Shown in pieces: positions 1 to 6,379 of a DNA stretch of 7,186 bases. The stretch spans positions 1-7,186 of the forward strand of contig CAZMMW010000046.1 in assembly GCA_964567515.1 (NCBI GenBank). The letters are read 5' to 3'. Source of the DNA: JBBIVB01 sp964567515 (GTDB taxonomy: Bacteria; Patescibacteriota; Patescibacteriia; Veblenbacterales; UBA10138). The first letter of the stretch is position 1. The number at the start of each line of letters is the position of its first letter. Position numbers and translations under genes: made by a program. A model generated the notes under the pieces. That model did not search any database, was not told the origin of the DNA, and was given only the letters and a program-made list of their open reading frames with translations.

Positions 1-4
1 ACAT
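1..4 (-). CDS. Start of an unknown leftward gene (partial, first codon only)
   Basis: Read on the minus strand, the left edge gives an ATG at positions 4-2, preceded at 16-11 by AAGGAG with a 6-nt spacer. This is the most conventional translation start in the window after the one at 6624. A strong leftward promoter at 207-179 and a structured leader lie upstream. Only one codon plus one base is inside the window, so the product cannot be named. The gene is inferred from its start signals alone. Confidence 0.4.
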
Positions 5-10
5 GGTCAG

Positions 11-16
11 CTCCTT
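11..16 (-). promoter_or_regulatory. Shine-Dalgarno of the leftward edge gene
   Basis: The minus strand reads AAAGGAG just upstream of the ATG at 4-2, with 6 nt between AAGGAG and the start codon, which is near-ideal spacing. It stands out because topA, rel, parA, parB and the Nudix gene have no comparable motif. It is the main evidence that a gene starts here. Confidence 0.45.
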
Positions 17-86
17 TCTTTGATTTGTTTAACATGTGTGATTTAACAGCAGGGCTAAGTTTTGTTACTTATTTGTTTATTTATAG

Positions 87-154
87 CTTATCCCTACTAA
101 TTCAGCCAAAACCCTTTAGAATAACCATGTCTTGACCAAATTAGTAAGGATAAA
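87..154 (-). promoter_or_regulatory. Long hairpin in the leader of the leftward transcript
   Basis: Arms 154-129 and 112-87 (minus strand) pair over 26 consecutive positions around a 16-nt loop (128-113). Twenty pairs are Watson-Crick. The other six (154/87, 147/94, 138/103, 137/104, 135/106, 131/110) are G-U or U-G when read from the minus strand, but would be C-A or A-C mismatches in a plus-strand RNA. This asymmetry points to an RNA transcribed leftward. It lies downstream of the leftward promoter (start near 173) and about 70 nt before the edge gene's Shine-Dalgarno. No U-tract follows, so it is not a simple terminator. It could be a regulatory leader element or part of a small RNA; its function is unknown. 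Confidence 0.5.
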
Positions 155-178
155 GCATAGATTGTCAAAGAACACTTT

Positions 179-207
179 ATCATAGTCCTTGGGCCTGATT
201 TTGTCAA
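179..207 (-). promoter_or_regulatory. Sigma70-type promoter for the leftward edge gene
   Basis: The minus strand carries TTGACA at 207-202 (full -35 match), a 17-nt spacer and TATGAT at 184-179 (5 of 6 matches to the -10). Transcription would start near 173, giving a leader of roughly 170 nt that includes the long hairpin at 154-87. The -35 box overlaps the proposed topA -35 on the other strand. Confidence 0.55.
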
Positions 208-214
208 GCCCAAG
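188..214. repeat. Inverted repeat spanning the shared -35 region (possible operator)
   Basis: CTTGGGC (188-194) and GCCCAAG (208-214) form a perfect 7-bp inverted repeat with a 13-bp centre. The centre contains the TTGTCAA heptamer used as -35 by both divergent promoters. The repeat lies upstream of both predicted transcription starts (near 173 leftward and 236 rightward), so it would act as DNA rather than RNA, for example as a binding site for a dimeric regulator. The operator role is inferred; no regulator is encoded nearby. Confidence 0.35.
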
Positions 215-229
215 TTGCCATCGTATATC
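201..229 (+). promoter_or_regulatory. Candidate topA promoter
   Basis: TTGTCA (201-206, 5 of 6), a 17-nt spacer and TATATC (224-229, 4 of 6) would start RNA near 236, about 25 nt before the topA ATG. The weaker -10 makes this less certain than the opposing promoter. An alternative is TTGCCA (215-220) with the extended -10 TGGTAAAAC (236-244), which would leave a leader of about 10 nt. Confidence 0.35.
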
Positions 230-260
230 AAAGTATGGTAAAACAAAAAAAGTAACCTCT

Positions 261-2543
261 ATGGCCAAACAGTTAGTCATTGTGGAATCGCCTACCAAAG
301 CTAAAACCATTAGCCGATTTTTGGGTAATGATTTTTTGGTAGTGTCTTCTTATGGTCATGTGCGCGACCTGCCTAAAAATAAATTAGGGGTAGATGTGAA
401 ACATAATTTTGAACCGAAATATATTGTACCCACTAAAGCTAGAAAAGTGGTCACCGGACTAACCCAAGAAGCTAATGATGCTCAGACCATCTATTTTGCT
501 ACTGACGAAGACCGTGAAGGTGAAGCTATTAGCTGGCACTTAATACAATTAATTAAACCAGCTGATAATAAAATTAAACGCATAGTTTTTCATGAGATTA
601 CACGGGAAGCTATTATAGAAGCCTTAGCCAACCCGCGCACCATAGATATTAATCTGGTTGATGCCCAGCAAGCACGGCGAGTCTTAGATAGATTAGTGGG
701 CTATGAACTATCGCCTTTTCTTTGGAAAAAAGTAGCCAAAGGTTTATCTGCTGGACGAGTGCAATCAGTAGCAGTAAGACTGATAGTAGAAAGAGAACGT
801 GAAATCAAAAATTTTGTCAGCCAAGAATACTGGACCATTGGAGCTGACTTAACTACTGATCATAAAAAATTTCAGGCTGATTTAACTAAATTCAACAACA
901 CAGCTCTAGAAAAATTTTCTTTAACACACCAAGACAAAGCCGAAGAAGTGATAAGCATCTTAAAACAAGCTACTGGTTGGCACATCACTAATATTAACAG
1001 TAAGACAACTAAACGCACCCCTCCAGCGCCATTCACTACCTCAACATTACAGCAAGAGGCTCACCGTCGTTTAGGCTTTTCTGTTAAACAAACTATGATG
1101 CTGGCACAAAAACTGTATGAGGGTATTGAATTAGGCAACGAAGGATCAATTGGTTTAATCACTTATATGAGAACCGATTCTATTAATCTTGCTCAAAAAT
1201 TTTTAACTGAGGTTCAAGATTTTATTAAGCAAACCTGGGGCGAGATGTATGCTTTGCCTAAGCCTCGTTTTTATAAAAATAAATCTAAAAACGCTCAAGA
1301 AGCGCACGAGGCCATCCGCCCTACTCATGTGACTAGAGATCCAGACTCTATCAAAAAATATTTAGATCCGCGCGAATATAAATTATATAAATTAATCTGG
1401 CAACGAGCGGTAGCTTGTCAAATGATTGAAGCCTCTATAGAAAATACTACTTTGGAAATTAATGATCACCGCCAACAGCATCTCTTCAAAGCAACGGGAC
1501 AAAAAATGATGTTTGATGGTTGGCTTAAATTATCTTTTGATAAACAAGAAGACAATGTCCTGCCTCAACTTAACATTAATGACCAAGTGGTTTTAATTAA
1601 ACTGCTGCCGGAACAGCATTTTACCGACCCGCCAGCTAGATACAATGAAGCTACTTTAGTTAAAACCTTAGAGGAATATGGTATTGGACGGCCATCTACT
1701 TACGCTCCGACAATTTCTACTATTATTGAACGTGGTTATGTAGAAAAAGCAGAACGTCGCTTAAAACCGACTGATCTAGCTATGTTGATTAACGATTTAT
1801 TAGTAGAACATTTTCCAGAAATAGTTGATTATGCGTTCACTGCCACCTTAGAACAACGGCTTGATGATATTGCTACTGGCAAACAAGCCTGGGTGCCGGT
1901 GATCGAAAGTTTTTATCTGCCTTTTAAAGGACATTTAAATAATAAAGAAGTAGAAATTTCTAAAAAAGATATCGTGAAGGAACGCGAGTTGGGGATTGAT
2001 CCAGTTACTGGTTTAAACATAAAAGTACGTTTAGGTAGATTTGGACCATATATACAGCTGGGTGACGGGGACAAAGACAAAAAACCAAAATTTGTTGCTA
2101 TACCGCGTGGTATAAATATGGAAGAAATAACTTTGGCGCAAGCTAGAGAATTGTTATCTTTGCCGCGACTAGTAGGCACAACCCAAGACGGCCAAGAAAT
2201 AACTGCCGGCTTGGGACGTTTTGGACCATATATAAAAAAAGGTAATGAATATCGCTCGTTGAAAGAACCTGATAATATGTTAACTATCGACTTAAATCGA
2301 GCACAAGAAATATTTGCCACTCAACTACCCCGCAGCGGTACTATTGCCGAATTAGGTAATGATGATCAGGGTAATAAAATAATAATCAAAGCTGGGCGTT
2401 TTGGCGTTTATGTAACAAACGGCGCAGTAAATGCTACCATCCCTAAAAATATTGACCCACGCACAGTCACTTTGACCGAAGCTATCACACTGATAGAAAA
2501 AAAGACGATTAATCCTAAAGGCGGACGAAAAAAGAAAGCCTAA
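261..2543 (+). CDS. topA: DNA topoisomerase I (type IA)
   Basis: Relaxes negative supercoils through a transient 5'-phosphotyrosyl link. The 760-residue protein starts at ATG 261, giving the family's usual start MAKQLVIVESPTKAKTI; an upstream in-frame TTG at 189 would add 24 non-homologous residues. The Toprim domain spans about 1-120, with E9 and the D82/D84/E86 acidic triad in TDEDREGEA. The active-site tyrosine is Y302 in LITYMRTDS. EEYGIGRPSTYA (471-482) is the conserved core motif. The C-terminus has no Cys4 zinc ribbons. It carries three repeats centred on GRFGPYI (592-598), GRFGPYI (652-658) and GRFGVYV (712-718), as in zinc-less topoisomerases such as those of actinobacteria, and a basic GGRKKKA tail. 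No Shine-Dalgarno is visible. rel follows 108 bp downstream on the same strand. Confidence 0.97.
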   Translation: MAKQLVIVESPTKAKTISRFLGNDFLVVSSYGHVRDLPKNKLGVDVKHNFEPKYIVPTKARKVVTGLTQEANDAQTIYFATDEDREGEAISWHLIQLIKPADNKIKRIVFHEITREAIIEALANPRTIDINLVDAQQARRVLDRLVGYELSPFLWKKVAKGLSAGRVQSVAVRLIVEREREIKNFVSQEYWTIGADLTTDHKKFQADLTKFNNTALEKFSLTHQDKAEEVISILKQATGWHITNINSKTTKRTPPAPFTTSTLQQEAHRRLGFSVKQTMMLAQKLYEGIELGNEGSIGLITYMRTDSINLAQKFLTEVQDFIKQTWGEMYALPKPRFYKNKSKNAQEAHEAIRPTHVTRDPDSIKKYLDPREYKLYKLIWQRAVACQMIEASIENTTLEINDHRQQHLFKATGQKMMFDGWLKLSFDKQEDNVLPQLNINDQVVLIKLLPEQHFTDPPARYNEATLVKTLEEYGIGRPSTYAPTISTIIERGYVEKAERRLKPTDLAMLINDLLVEHFPEIVDYAFTATLEQRLDDIATGKQAWVPVIESFYLPFKGHLNNKEVEISKKDIVKERELGIDPVTGLNIKVRLGRFGPYIQLGDGDKDKKPKFVAIPRGINMEEITLAQARELLSLPRLVGTTQDGQEITAGLGRFGPYIKKGNEYRSLKEPDNMLTIDLNRAQEIFATQLPRSGTIAELGNDDQGNKIIIKAGRFGVYVTNGAVNATIPKNIDPRTVTLTEAITLIEKKTINPKGGRKKKA

Positions 2544-2651
2544 GCTTGTTTTTTACTCAAGATTAATTAACTAGAGTTAGTTTTTTGTTGAGAAAATTTT
2601 TATATTGAATAAAACCATGTTTTATGATAAATTAAACATTACTAACCTTCT

Positions 2652-4127
2652 ATGCATACTTTTTCTGAACTAAAAAAATTAGTTCAACAAAATAATCCCG
2701 GGCTAGATATGACTATGCTCGACTTAGCTTATGATTTTGCCAATCAAGCCCATGCCGGACAAAAAAGACTAGATGGTTCAGATTATATTCAACACTCATT
2801 AGAAACAGCTTACGCGCTAGCTAATTTTAATTTGGATCTAGATACGATTATGGCCGGCCTGCTACATGATGTACCGGAGGACACTGCTATAACCTTAACC
2901 GAGATTGAAAAAAATTTTGGTAAAGGTGTTGCTAAATTAGTTAGCGGTATTACTAAACTAGGTAAATTAAAATATCGAGGACTAGAACGTTATGCAGAAA
3001 ATTTACGTAAAATGTTTGTGGCTATGGCTGAAGATATCAGAGTGATCTTTATTAAATTACTAGATCGTCTACATAATTTAGAAACACTAAATGTCTTACC
3101 GCCAGTTAAACAACAACGTATTGCCCGCGAAACCCTGGAAATTTATGCCCCGATTGCCAACCGCCTAGGTATGGGAATGTTAAAAGGAAAATTAGAAGAC
3201 GCCGCTTTTAAATATGTTTATCCGGAAGAATACTTATGGACTTTAAAAACTGCCAGTGAACGCTATGAAACCCAAAGAAATATTGTAAACAAAATGATCA
3301 AGGAAGTGAGAACTCTACTTAAAGACAATCGGATTGAGACAATACATGTTGGCGGACGGGTTAAACACCTGTTTAGTTTATATCGTAAATTATTGCGTAA
3401 AGATATGGATATTAATAAAGTATATGATTTAGTAGCCTTAAGGGTGGTGGCTAAAGACGTAGCTGCTTGTTATCAAGTTTTAGGATTGATTCATAGCCAA
3501 TGGAAACCAATGCCCGGCCGAGTTAAAGACTATATTGCCCAACCCAAACCCAATGGTTATCGCAGTTTACATACTACTGTTTTTGGTAAAAACGGGGCTG
3601 TTGTGGAATTCCAGATTAGAGATATAGCTATGCACGAAACCGCTGAATATGGTGTTGCGGCTCATTGGCACTTTAAAGAAGGGGTGTTCAAAAAAAACAG
3701 CTTAACTCTGCCACCAGAACAAATTAAATGGATTAAGGAACTGTTAGAATGGCAAAAAGATACCAAAGACAACGAACAATATTTTAATCTATTAAAAATA
3801 GATGTTTTTCAAAACAGAATCTTTGTTTTTACCCCCAAAGGCGATGTGATTGATTTGCCGGAAAACGCTACTCCAATTGATTTTGCCTACAATATACACT
3901 CTGATATTGGTCATAAAGCAGCAGGAGCTAAAGTAAATGACAAGATAGTATCTTTGGACTCCTCATTAAAAAGCGGTGATATGATAGAAATCATTGTAGA
4001 TAAAAATCGCGCCGGCCCTTCGGAAGACTGGCTCGGATTTGTTAAAACTAATCTGGCAAAAAACCATATCCGCAACTACTTCCATAAAAAACAACACAGC
4101 CTACTTAAATTTTTTAGCAGGAGGTAA
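2652..4127 (+). CDS. rel: Rel/SpoT-type (p)ppGpp synthetase/hydrolase, short form
   Basis: Makes and degrades the stringent-response alarmone (p)ppGpp. Hydrolase domain (about 20-190): HD-type metal and catalytic residues are intact, with H48, HD at 72-73, ED at 76-77 and D138/N142 in LLDRLHNLETL. Synthetase domain (about 230-345): GRVKHLFSLYRK (235-246), DLVALRVV, PKPNGYRSLHTTV and E319/Q321. The RxKD motif (RVKD, 290-293) is the charge type of bifunctional Rel/SpoT enzymes, not the ExDD of monofunctional RelA, so both activities are likely. A TGS domain occupies about 388-448. The protein ends at 491 residues, against roughly 700-740 for full-length family members, so most of the helical region and the zinc-finger and ACT domains are absent. 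The start is ATG 2652 without a Shine-Dalgarno; a weak TATGAT (2623-2628) could be its -10. Confidence 0.95.
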   Translation: MHTFSELKKLVQQNNPGLDMTMLDLAYDFANQAHAGQKRLDGSDYIQHSLETAYALANFNLDLDTIMAGLLHDVPEDTAITLTEIEKNFGKGVAKLVSGITKLGKLKYRGLERYAENLRKMFVAMAEDIRVIFIKLLDRLHNLETLNVLPPVKQQRIARETLEIYAPIANRLGMGMLKGKLEDAAFKYVYPEEYLWTLKTASERYETQRNIVNKMIKEVRTLLKDNRIETIHVGGRVKHLFSLYRKLLRKDMDINKVYDLVALRVVAKDVAACYQVLGLIHSQWKPMPGRVKDYIAQPKPNGYRSLHTTVFGKNGAVVEFQIRDIAMHETAEYGVAAHWHFKEGVFKKNSLTLPPEQIKWIKELLEWQKDTKDNEQYFNLLKIDVFQNRIFVFTPKGDVIDLPENATPIDFAYNIHSDIGHKAAGAKVNDKIVSLDSSLKSGDMIEIIVDKNRAGPSEDWLGFVKTNLAKNHIRNYFHKKQHSLLKFFSRR

Positions 4128-4146
4128 CTAACAACCATTATAAATT

Positions 4147-4254
4147 TTACTTATTAACTAATAAACTGCTATCAAACTCATCCATTATAAACAAGTTTCC
4201 TGCAATCAACTCTTTGTTCCGAAGGTAATCTTCCTTATTAAACCATCTGCCATA
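4147..4254 (-). pseudogene. Readable C-terminal remainder of the Nudix gene after its in-frame stop
   Basis: Continuing in the Nudix frame past the TAA at 4257-4255, the minus strand stays open for 35 codons to the next TAA at 4149-4147. The peptide begins YGRWFNKEDYL and ends DSSLLVNK. The join LEG-[stop]-YGRWFNKEDYL matches the usual Nudix pattern, where an EG is followed by a W/F-F-x-x-E-x-L segment, and the total of 146 residues equals a normal Nudix length. The segment thus looks like the true C-terminus cut off by a single-codon nonsense change, or a sequencing or assembly error. It ends 19 bp from the convergent rel stop. Confidence 0.65.
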
Positions 4255-4587
4255 TTACCCTTCTAATTGAACAGTTATCTTCCTCTCAAAATCGTCAGTA
4301 ACCGGCAACGCAAAAAGATATAATTCAGCTGCGGAAAAATAAATTGTAGCAGAAAGATTATATTTCTTGAATAAATAAAAACCAATAGGAATGAAATCGA
4401 GTTCTTCTTTTGATTCTCTTAACAAATCCTCTTCTGGTGTTTCTGCTTCTTGAATGCCGCCGCCAAAAAACCCAAACATACCAGGCCATTTCTCCTGGCT
4501 CTTGGCTCTTTTTTGCATAAATAAACACACTAAGCCGTTACTAATTTTATAAGGGACAAGAACGGAAACTTTACGTTTATTTTTCAT
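4255..4587 (-). CDS. Nudix hydrolase, truncated by an in-frame TAA
   Basis: Nudix enzymes hydrolyse nucleoside diphosphates linked to another moiety; the substrate here cannot be read from the sequence. The 110-residue product has a Nudix box at 43-65: G43-x5-E49-x7-R57-E58-S-K-E61-E62-L-D64-F65. The metal-binding glutamates are present. The consensus hydrophobic residue before xEE is S59 and the usual glycine is D64, both tolerated variations. An N-terminal strand (VSVLVPYKI) and a WPGMFGFFGGG segment precede the box, as is typical. The protein stops at VQLEG, about 36 residues short of the family's usual C-terminus, and the missing part is still encoded in frame beyond the stop. It lies 46 bp downstream of parB on the same strand and may share its transcript. 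No Shine-Dalgarno is visible. Confidence 0.85.
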   Translation of the reverse strand: MKNKRKVSVLVPYKISNGLVCLFMQKRAKSQEKWPGMFGFFGGGIQEAETPEEDLLRESKEELDFIPIGFYLFKKYNLSATIYFSAAELYLFALPVTDDFERKITVQLEG

Positions 4588-4603
4588 AACTACGCTTAGT
4601 TAT
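4586..4603 (-). repeat. Small inverted repeat overlapping the Nudix start codon
   Basis: ATAACTA (4586-4592) and TAGTTAT (4597-4603) pair perfectly over 7 bp with a 4-nt loop. On the minus-strand RNA the hairpin's 3' arm includes the first two bases of the Nudix ATG. It is AT-rich and therefore weak. It could dampen translation or be a degenerate end of the parAB message; chance is also possible. Confidence 0.3.
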
Positions 4604-4633
4604 TTATCAATACCAGCATCTAGAACGAAAAAT

Positions 4634-5518
4634 TTAAACCAACAATTTCTCTATAATTACCCGCAATTCTTCTGTTGAGTAACATTCTATTTCTATTTTA
4701 ATAACCTTGCCAGTTTGTTTTACTTTAACTTTGGTTCCTAAACTAGAGCGCAATTGATCTTCAAAAACCTTCAGTTCAATTGATTGAACTGCTGCTTTGC
4801 CTAAATGTTTAGCTTTAACTCTTTTTGCTCCCCAACTAGCCTCGCGCACATTTAAACCTTCGCGCAAAATAGAACGGAAAAATTTTTCTTGTTCCTCCCG
4901 GTTGTCTAAACTTAATATCACTTTAGCATGCCCTAAAGTTATTGTGCCTTGTTCTAAAGCTTGCTGGATTGCTGGCACTAATTCCAATAAACGCATAGTA
5001 TTAGCGATCTGTGGTCGCGATTTGCCAACTTTTTTAGCTATTTCTTCTTGAGTTAAATTAAATTCATCATGTAATCTTTGAAAGGCCAGCGCTTCCTCTA
5101 TAGGATTTAAATTTTGGCGTTGAATATTTTCTACTAAAGATAATTCCAATTTTTGCTGCTGTGAAACATTGCGTATTATAGCTGGTACTTTTTCTAAACC
5201 CAAAATTTTAGCCGCTCGCCAACGTCTTTCCCCAGCTATTAACTGCCACTGATCAACGCCAACCGGGGAAACTATTAATGGCTGTAAGATGCCATGAATC
5301 TTAATAGAAGCTATTAACTCTTCCAGATTTCCATGATCAAAATGTTGTCTTGGTTGTTCTGGATTAGCGACTATTTTATCAGTAATAAGCTGCTTAATCA
5401 CGTCTCCAACTTCTATAGCTGATGTGACGACAGGAGTTACTACGGGTGGATTAATAATTGGGGTTTTTTTAGGTATTAAGGAAATTAATCCTTTACCCAG
5501 GATGAATGGTTTGGCCAT
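4634..5518 (-). CDS. parB: Chromosome-partitioning protein ParB (Spo0J family)
   Basis: Binds parS sites near the origin, spreads as a CTP-dependent clamp and works with ParA in segregation. The 294 residues match the family length. Visible parts are a short GKGLISLIP N-terminus, a proline-rich linker (about 17-30), NPEQPR (52-57), the CTP-binding GERRWRAA (96-103), ENIQRQNLNPIEEA (130-143), a helix-turn-helix (about 155-178, LTQEEIAKKVGKSRPQIAN) and the C-terminal dimerisation segment (about 250-294). The ATG lies inside parA, giving a 26-bp overlap and suggesting coupled expression. There is no Shine-Dalgarno. No match to the canonical parS palindrome (TGTTTCACGTGAAACA) was found in the window. 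Confidence 0.96.
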   Translation of the reverse strand: MAKPFILGKGLISLIPKKTPIINPPVVTPVVTSAIEVGDVIKQLITDKIVANPEQPRQHFDHGNLEELIASIKIHGILQPLIVSPVGVDQWQLIAGERRWRAAKILGLEKVPAIIRNVSQQQKLELSLVENIQRQNLNPIEEALAFQRLHDEFNLTQEEIAKKVGKSRPQIANTMRLLELVPAIQQALEQGTITLGHAKVILSLDNREEQEKFFRSILREGLNVREASWGAKRVKAKHLGKAAVQSIELKVFEDQLRSSLGTKVKVKQTGKVIKIEIECYSTEELRVIIEKLLV

Positions 5519-6281
5519 ATTTAATTTGTGTTAATAATTCTTGAGTAAAATCATAATAAGCTTGTGACCCCCGAGAGTCAGGGTCATAGCGTTTGACTGG
5601 TTGCCCAAAACTCGGGGCTTCAGCTAAACGCACGTTACGTGGAATAATAGTTTTAAATAGTTTATTGGGAAAATATTGTTCTAACTCTACTCTAACCGCT
5701 TGGGCCAAACGATTACGAGTATCATACATGGTAACTACGGCACCCAAGATATCTAAATTACTTTTTAAATTATTTTGAATTAAATGAATAGTATTTAATA
5801 ATTGAGATAATCCCTCCAAGGCATAGTATTCGGCTTGAATGGGTATTAATAATTTATCAGCCGCTACTAAGGCATTGATGGTTAATAATCCTAAACTAGG
5901 CGGACAGTCAATAATAATAAAATCATAATTATCCCGTACCATCTCAATTAATCTTTGTAACTTAAACTCCCTGTCTTCTGCTTCTACTAATTCAATATTA
6001 GCGCCAGCCAAATCAGCGTGAGCAGGAACTATGTGCAGGCGCGGAATATCCGTGCGGCGAATAATAGATTGCCATTTATCTGGTTGGAATAATAAATGAT
6101 AAATATGTTCCTCCTCCGGTTTAATTCTTACCCCGAATCCTGCCGAAGCATTGGCTTGAGGATCAATATCAACCAATAAAACGCGCTGATTCTGATCAGC
6201 CAACTCGGTGGCTAAATTAACAGCCGTGGTGGTTTTGCCCACTCCTCCTTTTTGATTAACTAAAGTTAAAACTATAGCCAT
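5493..6281 (-). CDS. parA: Chromosome-partitioning ATPase ParA (Soj family)
   Basis: ATPase that forms dynamic nucleoid-bound dimers and moves ParB-parS complexes. The 262-residue protein has the deviant Walker A motif KGGVGKTT (11-18) with its signature lysine K11, the A' motif VDIDPQA (37-43) and Walker B IIIDCPPS (122-129). The PRNVRLAEAPSFGQP segment near 215-230 is typical of chromosomal Soj-type proteins. There is no N-terminal helix-turn-helix, unlike plasmid type Ia ParA. It is the first gene of parA-parB(-Nudix). The predicted -10 (6300-6295) puts the transcription start about 7 nt before the ATG, so the message may be almost leaderless, in line with the absence of a Shine-Dalgarno. 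Confidence 0.96.
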   Translation of the reverse strand: MAIVLTLVNQKGGVGKTTTAVNLATELADQNQRVLLVDIDPQANASAGFGVRIKPEEEHIYHLLFQPDKWQSIIRRTDIPRLHIVPAHADLAGANIELVEAEDREFKLQRLIEMVRDNYDFIIIDCPPSLGLLTINALVAADKLLIPIQAEYYALEGLSQLLNTIHLIQNNLKSNLDILGAVVTMYDTRNRLAQAVRVELEQYFPNKLFKTIIPRNVRLAEAPSFGQPVKRYDPDSRGSQAYYDFTQELLTQIKYGQTIHPG

Positions 6282-6294
6282 AGTACGCTACTAT

Positions 6295-6324
6295 AGTATA
6301 AAGTTTTTAGCCTGGGTTTGACAA
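6295..6324 (-). promoter_or_regulatory. parA promoter
   Basis: The minus strand has TTGTCA at 6324-6319, an 18-nt spacer and TATACT at 6300-6295 (5 of 6). Transcription would start near 6288, leaving about 7 nt before the parA ATG at 6281. Its -35 shares six of seven bases with the opposing tRNA-Leu -35. Confidence 0.5.
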
Positions 6325-6346
6325 TTTTTTATTACTTCCTTATTAT
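6318..6346 (+). promoter_or_regulatory. tRNA-Leu promoter
   Basis: TTGACA (6318-6323, full match), a 17-nt spacer and TATTAT (6341-6346, 5 of 6) form a strong sigma70-type promoter about 33 nt upstream of the tRNA-Leu gene. It faces away from the parA promoter, whose -35 overlaps it. Confidence 0.55.
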
Positions 6347-6356
6347 TTTAATGCTT

Positions 6357-6365
6357 TGATATACT
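6357..6365 (+). promoter_or_regulatory. Possible second, extended -10 promoter of tRNA-Leu
   Basis: TGATATACT is an extended -10 (TG, one base, then TATACT). It would start RNA near 6372, 8 nt before the mature tRNA 5' end. No -35 is seen at the right distance. It could be a tandem start or the actual start. Confidence 0.3.
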
Positions 6366-6379
6366 AAATTAAAAATTAG

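Noticed and set aside
189..260. Upstream in-frame TTG that would extend topA by 24 residues
   Set aside because: The extension has no resemblance to topoisomerase I, covers the predicted promoter, and the ATG at 261 gives the standard MAKQLVIVES start.
1913..2320. Open frame on the minus strand inside topA
   Set aside because: It lies wholly within the well-supported topA repeats and has no family resemblance; it is a shadow frame. The frames inside parB (4797-5051), parA (5593-5778) and the zinc-ribbon gene (6674-6886) are rejected for the same reason.
2544..2651. Possible terminator between topA and rel (TAACT/AGTTA before a T-run near 2580)
   Set aside because: The stem is only five AT-rich pairs with a 2-nt loop, too weak to call; the T-run alone is not evidence in such AT-rich sequence.
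4119..4127. Perfect AGGAGG Shine-Dalgarno at the end of rel
   Set aside because: It encodes the last two arginine codons and the stop; no ATG, GTG or TTG opening a real frame follows within range, and the convergent Nudix tail begins 19 bp later.
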